The notes: generated by a model not told the origin, from the letters alone. A DNA stretch of 35,611 bases from Candidatus Bathyarchaeota archaeon A05DMB-2 (GCA_018475625.1 JAAKEZ010000016.1:1-35611); one strand, 5' to 3'; counted from the first letter of the stretch, positions 1-8,341 are shown. Numbers and translations are program-made.

Positions 1-30
1 AAGGCTAATTGTAGGAGGCTGATTAGCTAA
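1..30 (+). CDS. 3' end of an upstream viral gene (partial)
   Basis: A frame open from the window edge ends in TAA at 28-30. Its last A is the first base of the next ATG (TAATG overlap), the stop-start coupling used repeatedly in this operon. Only nine residues (KANCRRLIS) are visible, so no function can be given. By position it should be a head or neck gene of the provirus. Confidence 0.4.
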   Translation, partial: KANCRRLIS

Positions 31-1016
31 TGAGCGAAATTGAGGATTCTGTTACAACCGTGATTAGGCTTCTCAGCAAAAACATGCGGGTTGTCAAGGA
101 AGATAATGCAATCGCAAACATCTATGTCAGTAAAGAATGGTATGACCGTGAACTCTTCAAGAATTATGATGGGCAAGTCACGGTTGGCTTGGCTGAAAGC
201 AGAGACACAAAAATCGAGATGTCTGGGCGGATTCGCAGACGCTTAGGCACTTTACGGGTTAACGTGTGGGCTACGGATAGACCAGCCACAAGCGACCCTG
301 GAAAGCTCATGCGAAACAAAATGGTTGAAGAAGTAAACCGCATTGTAAGGCAGAACCGCTCGGCTCCAAATCAGACGCGGTACGATTTTGCTGGTTTAGG
401 CTATCCCTCTGGAGATCCTCATAAGACTTACCAAGGAGGAGCGTCAAGCGAGCTAATTCCTGGAGCCACTGGCTGGACAGAGCTAACCAATGAGGAGTAT
501 CAGAAAATCTGGTATAGCGATGACACACGCTATTCAAAAAGCCATAATGTCAACGGCGAATACGCTCTCATGCTTTTCCGATTCAAAATCGACAGCAGAG
601 AAAAGACCGTTAAAAAAATTGTTTTGGCGTTTGAGGGCTATGGCATTGCCCCGTGGGGCAACGGTGTAACCATAAAGGTTTGGAATCACGTGGCTGCTGC
701 TTGGCAAAGCGCTCAGGCTGGAACTGGCGGAGCAGACGAAACACTCAGTATCACGCTTACTTCATCTGTCACCGACTATGTCGATGATGATGGTTTTGTT
801 TGGCTCCTTGCGAGAACAACAAACGCAAGCGATGGAACCACAGCAGCCATAATAAATTGTGATTATGTGAGCTGCACGGTCACGGTTAACGGAATTACCT
901 ACTTGGATGTGGTTAGTTTTCGGGATGCTGACCGTGTGGATGTTAAACCCTTCATTTTCCGCACGGAGTTTCAGCTGAAATCATGGTCCTTCGAGGACGT
1001 TGGAGGAGTATTCTAA
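30..1016 (+). CDS. tail-terminator-like virion protein with inserted beta-sandwich domain
   Basis: 328 aa, start ATG with GGAGG at 14-18, overlapping the preceding stop. Residues 1-110 and about 286-328 read as one small alpha/beta domain (ending in a RTEFQLKSWSF strand) of the kind found in tail terminator or tail completion proteins placed just before the tail tube gene. Between them, about residues 115-285 form a Gly/Thr/Asp-rich all-beta stretch that looks like a jelly-roll or carbohydrate-binding-type insertion, which could decorate the tail. The terminator call rests on gene order and fold impression, not on a motif. The next gene follows after 14 bases. It could instead be a minor tail protein. 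Confidence 0.55.
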   Translation: MSEIEDSVTTVIRLLSKNMRVVKEDNAIANIYVSKEWYDRELFKNYDGQVTVGLAESRDTKIEMSGRIRRRLGTLRVNVWATDRPATSDPGKLMRNKMVEEVNRIVRQNRSAPNQTRYDFAGLGYPSGDPHKTYQGGASSELIPGATGWTELTNEEYQKIWYSDDTRYSKSHNVNGEYALMLFRFKIDSREKTVKKIVLAFEGYGIAPWGNGVTIKVWNHVAAAWQSAQAGTGGADETLSITLTSSVTDYVDDDGFVWLLARTTNASDGTTAAIINCDYVSCTVTVNGITYLDVVSFRDADRVDVKPFIFRTEFQLKSWSFEDVGGVF

Positions 1017-1030
1017 AAAGGTGAAAGAAA

Positions 1031-1900
1031 ATGGTTGACACGTATGGAGCGCATGAAAGCCGTGTCTACTTTGTAGCTGAAAGCGTCTATGGACAGACGC
1101 CTACGAATCCTTCGATGGTTGGCATAAACACTGAAGGCGTGGAGCCGGGATTGGACCCTGGCTTAATAAAGGTTAGAGGCGTGGGGTCAAGGGATTTGCA
1201 GAGCTTGACGAAGGGTTTGCGGAAGGTTCATCTGAAGATTCCAAGCGTTTTGACAAGCGAGTCGCCCATCGCTTTCATTCAGCATGTGCAGACGCTCAGC
1301 CCGTTAAGCATTCAGGTGCTGTATTACAAAGGCTTGTTCAGTAGCCCCTCAGACGTGATTAGCTTCCTCTACAAGGGCTGCAGAATCAACAAATTGGAAG
1401 TCGCTTGTAGCGTTGAAGACGTCATGAGGGCTTCTGTCGAGCTTATTGGGCAAGACGTTGCTGTTGGCACGGCCAAAATTGCCGGAGCCTCATATGGCGA
1501 CTATGGTGGAGCAGTTCCTTACAGTGCAAGCTATGTTATGCGTGGATTAGCAGACGGTTCAGGCTTAGCTGCCGTAGAACGCATAACAGACTGGAAATTC
1601 ATCATTGAAAACAACTTGAAGCCTGTGACAGTCATCAAAACCACAGACGCCCACTTGATAAAGTATCTGCCGGCTCGCCATAGAAATCTAAGCGGTGAAT
1701 TAACATTCGAGTTTGAAGATAAAACGGAGTTTGAAGATGTCATCAACGATGCTGAGTTCAGCTTAAAATTCGGGTTAGGCGCGACATATAGCGCCTTGTT
1801 CAAGTATTGCAAGTGGGAAGACGTGGCCACGCCGACCCGCATCGAAGACCTTGTCAGTTTGAAAGCCAAGTTTGCTGCGAGAGATGTGGTCATAAGCTGA
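1031..1900 (+). CDS. major tail tube protein (probable)
   Basis: 289 aa, ATG preceded by GGTGA at 1020-1024. It begins with the pattern common in phage tail tube proteins, where an early ESVYGQTPTNP segment (the 'T.yG..p..p' start) leads into beta-rich sequence. Middle strands such as LTFEFED and a C-terminal ending in strands are consistent with the tube fold. Size and position fit: after the terminator-like gene, before the assembly chaperone and tape measure. Tail tube subunits polymerise as hexameric rings around the tape measure. No enzymatic motif is present. Assignment is from order and overall character; a sheath protein is less likely because only one such gene is seen. Confidence 0.6.
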   Translation: MVDTYGAHESRVYFVAESVYGQTPTNPSMVGINTEGVEPGLDPGLIKVRGVGSRDLQSLTKGLRKVHLKIPSVLTSESPIAFIQHVQTLSPLSIQVLYYKGLFSSPSDVISFLYKGCRINKLEVACSVEDVMRASVELIGQDVAVGTAKIAGASYGDYGGAVPYSASYVMRGLADGSGLAAVERITDWKFIIENNLKPVTVIKTTDAHLIKYLPARHRNLSGELTFEFEDKTEFEDVINDAEFSLKFGLGATYSALFKYCKWEDVATPTRIEDLVSLKAKFAARDVVIS

Positions 1901-1911
1901 GGCGACTAAAA

Positions 1912-2118
1912 ATGGCTGTGGAAGTCAATGTTTTGGAGTATTTCGGTGCTGAGGCAGAGTTGAAAAAGAAGTGGATGCGGATGTGGGAGAGCCTTGGAAA
2001 AAGGATTCTGAAAATGCCAAAGTGGATGCAAGAAATCGTATTGGAAGACATAAACACTGCCATCAGAAATCGAATTGCAACAATGGAGATGATTCAAAAT
2101 GCGAAAAGAAACCATTGA
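1912..2118 (+). CDS. small helical viral protein of unknown function
   Basis: 68 aa, starting at ATG 1912 eleven bases after the tail tube stop; the longer reading frame from 1807 lies inside the tube gene and is less likely. The protein is rich in Lys, Met, Trp and Glu and appears fully alpha-helical. It overlaps the next gene by 20 bases. Its place between the tube and the assembly chaperone suggests a role in tail assembly, but I do not recognise the family. Confidence 0.55.
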   Translation: MAVEVNVLEYFGAEAELKKKWMRMWESLGKRILKMPKWMQEIVLEDINTAIRNRIATMEMIQNAKRNH

Positions 2119-2557
2119 AATAGGAGAAGAATACGGACCAGAATACAAGGGACGCTACACTTTCCAGGAGATAAGCTGGGCTAAGCGCAGTCGGATAATC
2201 CAGAAACACACGAAGTATAGCCAAGTGACAGGGCAAGTTCAAAGCAGCGATTATGTGGCAATTCAAGCGGAAACTATCATGGCTTCGCTTAAGGAGCAGC
2301 CTGAACACAAGCCCATAACATTGGAGAAGCTTCTGAACGAGGAAAACGGCGTTCCAATAGGATTAGGCGAATTGTTCAGCAGAATAGCCAACAGACTTAA
2401 CAGCTTAACCGTTGAAGAATCACGTTTTTTGTCAGAGCAATCCGCAGAAGCAAACCGCACCCAGCAATCACTGAGTACAGACTCTGCAAAGAGTTCGGAT
2501 GGACAATCCAGCAGCTTAGAAAACAGCCAGCCAAAACAATCCAGCAATTCCTCATAA
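2099..2557 (+). CDS. tail assembly chaperone, in-frame (G-like) product
   Basis: 152 aa if read without shifting. Residues 1-110 look like a normal folded protein; the rest of this frame is a Ser/Gln/Asn-rich tail with no sign of selection, as expected for out-of-frame sequence. The gene sits between the tail tube and tape measure genes, the usual place of the lambda G/T-type tail assembly chaperone pair. Those genes make a short product and a longer -1 frameshift product that coat the tape measure during tail assembly. Here the slip site at 2425-2431 would give a 176 aa fusion ending at 2628. It starts inside the preceding gene (20-base overlap). Confidence 0.7.
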   Translation: MRKETIEIGEEYGPEYKGRYTFQEISWAKRSRIIQKHTKYSQVTGQVQSSDYVAIQAETIMASLKEQPEHKPITLEKLLNEENGVPIGLGELFSRIANRLNSLTVEESRFLSEQSAEANRTQQSLSTDSAKSSDGQSSSLENSQPKQSSNSS

Positions 2558-2628
2558 TCCTCAACGAGGTCGATAGGCAAACAGCAGAGGAGATGGAAAA
2601 AGCCAAGCGGGAGGCAAAGCTGCGATGA
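2425..2628 (+). other. -1 programmed frameshift site and GT-type extension of the tail assembly chaperone
   Basis: The frame-0 codons CGT TTT TTG contain the heptamer T TTT TTG (2425-2431), a canonical X XXY YYZ slip sequence. The -1 frame is open from 2416 to TGA at 2626-2628 and has no ATG, GTG or TTG start until an internal ATG at 2593. After slipping it adds 65 residues (2431-2625), including EFGWTIQQLRKQPAKTIQQF, which resembles the conserved T-domain of phage tail chaperones. The TGA overlaps the ATG of the next gene (ATGA, 2625-2628), so translational coupling makes sense only in this frame. A sequencing error or mutation is the alternative, but the slip heptamer in the right place argues for programming. 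Confidence 0.75.
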
Positions 2629-2996
2629 GCATTGAGATAACGTGTGACGTTAAAGGCGTCGAGAAGTTTCAAGAGGCTATGAGACAGTTTGATAGCGGAA
2701 TGCAACGTCATGTGCATAGGCTTTTGGCAAGTTGGGCTGCAGACGTTAAAGCCTTAGCCAAACAGCTCGTTCCAGTGAGAACAGGCCATCTGAGAAGCTC
2801 AATTTACGCGAAGATTAGCGAGTGGGTTGCTGAGATAGGTGCTGAAGCCACTTACGCCTTGTTTGTTGAGCTTGGCACAAGGCGGATGCAGGCTCGCCCA
2901 TATCTGTATCCAGCAATAAAGCAGTATCTTCCAGAGCTTGAAGCAATAATTCGAGACGCTATTGAAACAGCTAAGGTGGAGGCTGGTTTCAGATGA
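2625..2996 (+). CDS. HK97 gp10-like tail completion / neck protein
   Basis: 123 aa. It has the family pattern clearly: about residues 45-60 PVRTGHLRSSI, then a beta segment AEIGAEATYALFVELGT and the RPYLYPAI motif near residue 100, followed by a C-terminal helix. HK97 gp10-type proteins sit at the head-tail junction or complete the tail. The start ATG overlaps the frameshifted chaperone stop (ATGA), and the gene overlaps the tape measure gene by four bases. Its place after the chaperone rather than before the tube is a little unusual. Confidence 0.8.
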   Translation: MSIEITCDVKGVEKFQEAMRQFDSGMQRHVHRLLASWAADVKALAKQLVPVRTGHLRSSIYAKISEWVAEIGAEATYALFVELGTRRMQARPYLYPAIKQYLPELEAIIRDAIETAKVEAGFR

Positions 2997-3757
2997 GCTT
3001 CAACGAGTTAGCCATAGTTATTGCTGCTGAAAACTTGGCAAGTAGCGAGTTTGCCAGAGTAGGCTCAGACGCTTCTGCAATGGCTACAAGAGTTCAATCT
3101 TCAGCTTCTGTTATGGAAGCGGAGTTTAACAAGACAGGCGTCGAAGCCTCTGCTATGGGAGAAAACGTTAGAGCTTCAGCTTCTGGCTTTGAAGAGCTTA
3201 AAACGAAAGCTGAATCCACAACCGTAAGCTTGACAACAGTTGCACGTGCCTTTTCAAGCGTCACAATGATGGGTTCTGCTGTCATAAGCCTCGCTGGAGA
3301 TTTTGGCATTGTCGACAAGGAATCTGCTAAATGGGCGAGAACCATACTTGCTGTTATAACGCTTGTTTCTGCATTCATTCGCATGAAGAGTTATCTTACG
3401 GTTGTGACGACCGGACACACGGCATCCATAGCCCTCAACACGACCGCAGAATCAGCAAACGCAAGCGCAAGCATAGCCACAGCCGTAGCCTACAAAATTA
3501 AAGCAGCAGCCACATGGATTGCAACCGCTGCCCAGAATGCCTTGAACATTAGCCACGCAACTTTTCTTGCTCTCACTGGAGTTGGCATAGGCGTCATAAT
3601 CGCTGCTGCAGTAGCCATGGCTTATTTCGCCAGTCAAATGAATGCCGCAACATCTAGTGTTCAGAGTTTCAATGAGGCTGCTGCGGAAACGCCTTCCCGT
3701 AGTCGTAGTATTCAACGTGCTGGAGAAGAGGAAATGTATAGGCGAGGTGTCGAATAG
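2993..3757 (+). CDS. tape measure protein (short)
   Basis: 254 aa, Ala/Ser-rich and helical, with start coupled (ATGA) to the previous gene. Hydrophobic segments lie at about residues 92-108, 114-130 and 193-218, as in the membrane-active parts of tape measure proteins. Its position after the chaperone is diagnostic. At roughly 0.15 nm of tail per residue, 254 residues would specify a tail of only about 40 nm, well below usual siphovirus lengths, so either the tail is very short or the gene has lost its middle or end. The end is TAG, two bases before the TTG start of the next gene. Confidence 0.65.
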   Translation: MSFNELAIVIAAENLASSEFARVGSDASAMATRVQSSASVMEAEFNKTGVEASAMGENVRASASGFEELKTKAESTTVSLTTVARAFSSVTMMGSAVISLAGDFGIVDKESAKWARTILAVITLVSAFIRMKSYLTVVTTGHTASIALNTTAESANASASIATAVAYKIKAAATWIATAAQNALNISHATFLALTGVGIGVIIAAAVAMAYFASQMNAATSSVQSFNEAAAETPSRSRSIQRAGEEEMYRRGVE

Positions 3758-3759
3758 CA

Positions 3760-6700
3760 TTGAGCGTTGAAATCCCGAAAGCCGCCATTGTTTTTGGCTC
3801 TGTTACTCCACCTCAAGGAGATGTTATCGAGCTTACGGTTCATTTAGGCTGCACGAAAGAAGTCGGCAGCTTTGAGTGCCTGCTACAAAACTGGAACAAA
3901 AAGTATAGTTCTGGCGGAACTTATCCAATTAATGTTGGCATGGATGGCTCCATTTTTATTGGCAGAGGCACGAATGTTCCGCAGATTATTACGCTTAGAG
4001 TTGAAAGCGTCAAATGCGAATCCACGCCTACCGAGAATTATATTCGTGTTAGCGGGCGTTGCTGGGGAGAGCGCATCTTCAGAAGAGTGGTAACTAAGAC
4101 ATATGAAAACAAGAAGGGCGAGGAAATAGTCAAAGACCTCATCGATTATTACGTGGGCTTAAGTCATCAACGTGGAGACCCACCAGTTGAGCTAATAGAA
4201 AACACGGACACAACTTACACCAAGCTGGAATATGATAAGGCTCCTGTTTTCGACATTCTCAAATACATTGCTGAATCAGCCGACAAAAACGGCGTTATTG
4301 GCTACGATTTTCGTGTAGCTCCAGACGGCAAGTTTGAGTTTTTCCCAAAGAACAGCAAGGCATCGCCTGTAAGCCTTTCAGAAAAAGTCGAGGTCAGCGA
4401 ATACCGCAAGGACATCCATCGCATTCGCAACAGAATTGAGGTTTATGGCAGCCAAGACAAGCCTTTTCCGGTTGATGTGGATGGGCAGCCTTGGAGCGAC
4501 ACGCTTACTGAAGATTTGACGGAAGATGCCGAAGGCAATTTGGTTCATGGCGTCTATGGCATGTGGAAGCCTTTAACAGCTTTCTTAGACCTAAGCCTTG
4601 ACACCACAATAAAGTATGCAGGAGCCAAAAGCGTCAAGGCCCATGCTCCAAACTACACCTATTACGCAGCAGTTGGCTGGGAGTTCAACGCTGGCAAAGA
4701 AATAAGCGCAGACGAGTTTCCACAGATGATGTTTGCAATTCGCGTAGATGACAAGCACGAACAAATCGGCTGGCTGCAGATTGAGGACATTAACGGCAGA
4801 ACAGCCAGCAAAACCTTTAGCCTAACCAAATACAATCAATGGGAGAAAATTATCCTCAATTGGGGCAGCAGAAACGCTGAGCAATGGGACGTTTATTACG
4901 CAGATTTTGACTGGACAAAAATCAAGAGAATAAACATATGCGTGGACCAGAAATATTTTTCAGCAGGCGACATTTGGATAGACCAGTTCCACTTCGGCTA
5001 TGGACGTTGGAAAAGCTTTGCAGAGGACGGTGCAAGCCAATCTGCGTATGGCTTGCGTGAGTTTGTCGAAGTTGATGAGGAGCTTGTAAGCGATAAAGGC
5101 TGCGAGCTGAGAGCCAAAGCTCTGCTTGATTATTTCAAAAGCCCAGCAGAATACCTCACGGTCAGAAGCACGGTAATCGATTATGAAGATACTCCGCTTC
5201 TTGCTGGAGACAAAATTCACGTCAGCCTTCCAAACGAGAATGTTGACTCTGACTTCCGCATTGAAAGCGTAGAATACCGCGTTGACGCTAAAACACAAAC
5301 TTTGGAGATAAGCCTTGAGCTTGGAAAAGTTCCGCCGTTGCTCGCAGATTATTTGTATGGTTCTCGAGCAACAACTGTCACGGTTGAAAAGCTTGCTCGG
5401 ACAAAGCTGGGAAGGTTTAAGCTTCCAACAGCCATGGGCGAAGGCGTAGGCATGCACCATGTTGGACATGAAGCTGGAAGCGAGGACGGCGTTCAGTGGC
5501 CTAACCAGAACGCTGGCGGATGGGACAAGATTACAGGCTGGATTTGCCCGAAATACATTGGTCTTTACAGTGATACAGCAGACATAATGCGGTTCCGAAC
5601 AAAGAACAAGGCTGGAACGCAAGCCTTAGACCATCAGTTTCAGCCAAGCGACGACGCACATGGCATTTTCGGAGCGGAAAACGCTAAATGGAAAGAGGTT
5701 CACACGCTTTATCTGCTGCTATATACTGATGGATTTATGCGTATTAAAACCGTTGGAGAGGCAAATCCAAAAGCGCAGTTAAGCCAAGACATGCTTCAAT
5801 TCGGTCCAGGTGGAGACGCTGCCCTGGACACATGGCTTAAACGTGTGGGAGCAGGACAGCTTGAAATTCGTTATGATTTACTGCCTACAGCTGACCAGAG
5901 CGGCTACATAGGTTCAGCAACGAAGCGTTTTGCAAAAATCTATGCCGTGGAAGTAGCAATAAGCAATATGCTCTTTAATTTTCATGTTATCCCAGATGCA
6001 GATGCAACCTACGATTTGGGTTCAGGCCTCAAAAAATGGAAAGATCTGTACTTGAGCGGTGTAATTAAAGCCTTAGACGCTGGCGTAGCTGTTCATCTTT
6101 TGCCAAACGCATCTGCAACTTATGATTTAGGTAGCGCCACGAAGAAATGGAGTAACTTGTATGTTAATGGCGTCGGCGACCTTGGCTGGCTTAATGTCGG
6201 CGGCTTTACGGTTATAACTTCAGCTCGTGTTTTGCAGAATGTTGCAGCAGCAGCCGGCATAATCACAAGCGGACGCTTTCCATTAGCGAGACTTCCAGAG
6301 GGCACCGCGGGCTATGTTCTTGAGGCTCAAGGGGCAGGCTTCGACCCCATGTATGTTAATCCGAATTATCGTTACGAGCCTAAAAGTCACCCTCATTCTC
6401 AACACACAAATATTGGCCCGGATGATCATCACGCGAGAGATCACAACCACGCTGGGGAAAATCTAAGCCCAAATCAGGTAAGCTGCAATACGATGAGCAT
6501 AGCTGTAGGCTGCAACAGGCAGTATACGCATCCAAGCAGTCAACAGTGCGTCTATGCGTCAAGCGTCGCATGGGAGAATTGTCCACGTTTCTATTGTGTA
6601 AACTATCAGAGTGGAGACGTACTCTTCCAAAACAAGTTTCGCATAACAGAAGCGGAAAAGCTCGGTTTCAAAAAGGGCTTGGCGTTTCTAAATCCGAAAG

Positions 6701-6801
6701 GCAAGGTGCTGATGATGTTGGATGGGGAAGGCAACTTGCATGTTGCTGGCAAAGTTAAGGAAGGCTTACCCAGAAAAGCCAAGGCGGGTGTGGCATCCTA
6801 A
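3760..6801 (+). CDS. baseplate hub / tail fibre fusion protein
   Basis: 1013 aa, TTG start two bases after the tape measure stop. Residues about 1-240 and 425-545 resemble the beta-rich hub (gpD/gp27-like late control) domains, with an AEYLTVRSTVIDYED segment and DKIHVSL strand. Between them, about 268-418, is a jelly-roll, carbohydrate-binding-like insertion ending DIWIDQFHFGYGRW. Three repeats of about 25 residues with the core ATYDLGS..KKW..LY start near 707, 744 and 781, typical of fibre shafts. A His-rich stretch (about 872-905, several HxH) resembles metal-binding tips of short tail fibres. The protein therefore seems to combine hub, adhesin and fibre in one chain, and should bind the host surface. 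Confidence 0.7.
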   Translation: MSVEIPKAAIVFGSVTPPQGDVIELTVHLGCTKEVGSFECLLQNWNKKYSSGGTYPINVGMDGSIFIGRGTNVPQIITLRVESVKCESTPTENYIRVSGRCWGERIFRRVVTKTYENKKGEEIVKDLIDYYVGLSHQRGDPPVELIENTDTTYTKLEYDKAPVFDILKYIAESADKNGVIGYDFRVAPDGKFEFFPKNSKASPVSLSEKVEVSEYRKDIHRIRNRIEVYGSQDKPFPVDVDGQPWSDTLTEDLTEDAEGNLVHGVYGMWKPLTAFLDLSLDTTIKYAGAKSVKAHAPNYTYYAAVGWEFNAGKEISADEFPQMMFAIRVDDKHEQIGWLQIEDINGRTASKTFSLTKYNQWEKIILNWGSRNAEQWDVYYADFDWTKIKRINICVDQKYFSAGDIWIDQFHFGYGRWKSFAEDGASQSAYGLREFVEVDEELVSDKGCELRAKALLDYFKSPAEYLTVRSTVIDYEDTPLLAGDKIHVSLPNENVDSDFRIESVEYRVDAKTQTLEISLELGKVPPLLADYLYGSRATTVTVEKLARTKLGRFKLPTAMGEGVGMHHVGHEAGSEDGVQWPNQNAGGWDKITGWICPKYIGLYSDTADIMRFRTKNKAGTQALDHQFQPSDDAHGIFGAENAKWKEVHTLYLLLYTDGFMRIKTVGEANPKAQLSQDMLQFGPGGDAALDTWLKRVGAGQLEIRYDLLPTADQSGYIGSATKRFAKIYAVEVAISNMLFNFHVIPDADATYDLGSGLKKWKDLYLSGVIKALDAGVAVHLLPNASATYDLGSATKKWSNLYVNGVGDLGWLNVGGFTVITSARVLQNVAAAAGIITSGRFPLARLPEGTAGYVLEAQGAGFDPMYVNPNYRYEPKSHPHSQHTNIGPDDHHARDHNHAGENLSPNQVSCNTMSIAVGCNRQYTHPSSQQCVYASSVAWENCPRFYCVNYQSGDVLFQNKFRITEAEKLGFKKGLAFLNPKGKVLMMLDGEGNLHVAGKVKEGLPRKAKAGVAS

Positions 6802-6878
6802 TGAGCCTCGGCAGGGCTAAAATGAAAAAGCTCAGGGAGAAGCTGAAGCGGAAACAAGTGGAAGGTGTAACACGATAA
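6801..6878 (+). CDS. 25-residue basic peptide, possible coupling ORF
   Basis: ATG overlaps the fibre gene stop (TAATG). The 25 residues (MSLGRAKMKKLREKLKRKQ...) are strongly basic. The TAA at 6876-6878 overlaps an ATA at 6875 that opens the frame of the following ATPase gene. It may be a real small viral protein, or a leader whose translation delivers ribosomes to the next frame. No family is recognisable. Confidence 0.4.
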   Translation: MSLGRAKMKKLREKLKRKQVEGVTR

Positions 6879-8341
6879 GAAGACGAGAGTTTTTCCGCAT
6901 AACCCAATACGTAAGAAAATTTGACCGTGCGACTGGCAAGTTCCTAATAAACATCGCTTATGAAACTGTTGCTCCTGCGCCTACAAGCAGAGTAATAGAA
7001 ATTGCTGAAAGCTTCGGTCTTGGGCTTGACCAATGGGAGAAGTTCGTGATTTACGATAATGTTGAGTTGAAAATAGGGCCAACGGACATCACACTCATAA
7101 CTGGCGATTCAGGCTCAGGCAAAAGTGTTCTACTCAAAGCCTTAGAGAAGGACATCAAACAAGACTTGGGCTTGAGCTACATTAACATTAATGATATTTT
7201 ACCAATCATTGGTAAACCCTTAATCGAAACTGTTGGCGAAACCCTTGAAGAAGGCTTAGAGCTTCTAAGCAAAGTAGGCCTAAACGACGCTTTCCTTTTC
7301 TTACGCAGTTATGAGCAGCTCAGCGACGGACAAAAATACCGTTACAAAATCGCCAAAATGATGGAGAGTAAGGCTCAATTTTGGATAATGGATGAGTTTG
7401 CAGCTACGCTTGACAGGGACACAGCCAAAATAGTCGCATATAACCTTCAGAAACTCGCTAGACAGCAAGGCAAAGCGGTTTTGGCAGCCACAACCCACAC
7501 AGACCTATTTGGGGATTTGAACCCATCGGTGCACATTCACAAGCGATTCGGAAAGGAGATAACCGTAAACTATTACCCAAACGAGCCAGCCCGAGAATGC
7601 AGCCTCGTTAAGGAAATGAAAGTAGTGGAAGGCGCAACCGAGGATTGGCGTAAGCTTGCAGGCTTCCATTACAGAAGCCACAAAATAGCTGGTCCTCGCA
7701 AAATCTTCTGCATCAAACGCAAAGACGAATTATGCGGGGTAATTGTTTATTGTTATCCGCCTCCAACATGTTTCGGTCGAAGACTTGTCTTGCCAAAAAT
7801 GAGCATGAAAGAGCTAAACGAGAAGCTGAGCATTATCAGCCGTGTTGTTGTGCATCCAAAATACCGCACCATTGGCTTAGGCGTTAAGCTTGTTCGTGAA
7901 ACCTTGGCTAAGGCTGGAACGCCTTACGTGGAAATGCCAGCAGTGATGGCGAAATATAACCCGTTCGGAGAGAAAGCTGAAATGAGGAAAATAGCAGAGC
8001 AACCACCACCAAAAGAAGCCCTAGCCATTGCAGAAACTCTGCAGCAGCTCGGCTTTAACATTCAACTGCTCGGCAGCGAGAAATACGTTTTAAACAAGCT
8101 CCAAACCCTAAACGATGAAGGCCTAGAAAAGTTGAGAGAAGCATTCATTAAGCATTGTCACGCACGCTTTATGAAATACTTTTTCTGTCATATTCCCTTC
8201 GGAAGGAAGGAAGTTTACGCCAAAGAAGTAATGAAAGCCAACCTTGAAAGGCTTGCACGTTTAATCAAAGTCTGTGGCTTCTTAATGCAAACAAAAGTCT
8301 ATCTCTTTTGGCATGTTCAAAACGATGCATCATCAATTTAG
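6875..8341 (+). CDS. ABC-type ATPase fused to GNAT acetyltransferase domain (COG2401-like)
   Basis: From GTG 7046 the protein has 431 aa: Walker A GDSGSGKS (20-27), ABC signature QLSDGQ (91-96), Walker B FWIMDE (112-117), switch His151, then a GNAT domain with the acetyl-CoA loop RVVVHPKYRTIGLG (266-279). This order matches the archaeal family described as an ABC-type ATPase fused to a predicted acetyltransferase. The coding pattern continues upstream in frame for 57 more codons (AYETVAPAPTSRVIEIAESF...) directly abutting the ATPase, but no ATG, GTG or TTG occurs there. The best boundary is ATA 6875, overlapping the TAA of the preceding small ORF and 7 bases after GGAAGGTG-like sequence. The minimum sure extent is 7046-8341. 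Function unknown; it has no membrane partner. Confidence 0.75.
   Translation: MRRREFFRITQYVRKFDRATGKFLINIAYETVAPAPTSRVIEIAESFGLGLDQWEKFVIYDNVELKIGPTDITLITGDSGSGKSVLLKALEKDIKQDLGLSYININDILPIIGKPLIETVGETLEEGLELLSKVGLNDAFLFLRSYEQLSDGQKYRYKIAKMMESKAQFWIMDEFAATLDRDTAKIVAYNLQKLARQQGKAVLAATTHTDLFGDLNPSVHIHKRFGKEITVNYYPNEPARECSLVKEMKVVEGATEDWRKLAGFHYRSHKIAGPRKIFCIKRKDELCGVIVYCYPPPTCFGRRLVLPKMSMKELNEKLSIISRVVVHPKYRTIGLGVKLVRETLAKAGTPYVEMPAVMAKYNPFGEKAEMRKIAEQPPPKEALAIAETLQQLGFNIQLLGSEKYVLNKLQTLNDEGLEKLREAFIKHCHARFMKYFFCHIPFGRKEVYAKEVMKANLERLARLIKVCGFLMQTKVYLFWHVQNDASSI

Noticed and set aside
4960-5622. 220-codon minus-strand open frame
   Set aside because: It lies wholly within the hub/fibre gene, has no leader and reads as reverse shadow of a coding strand.
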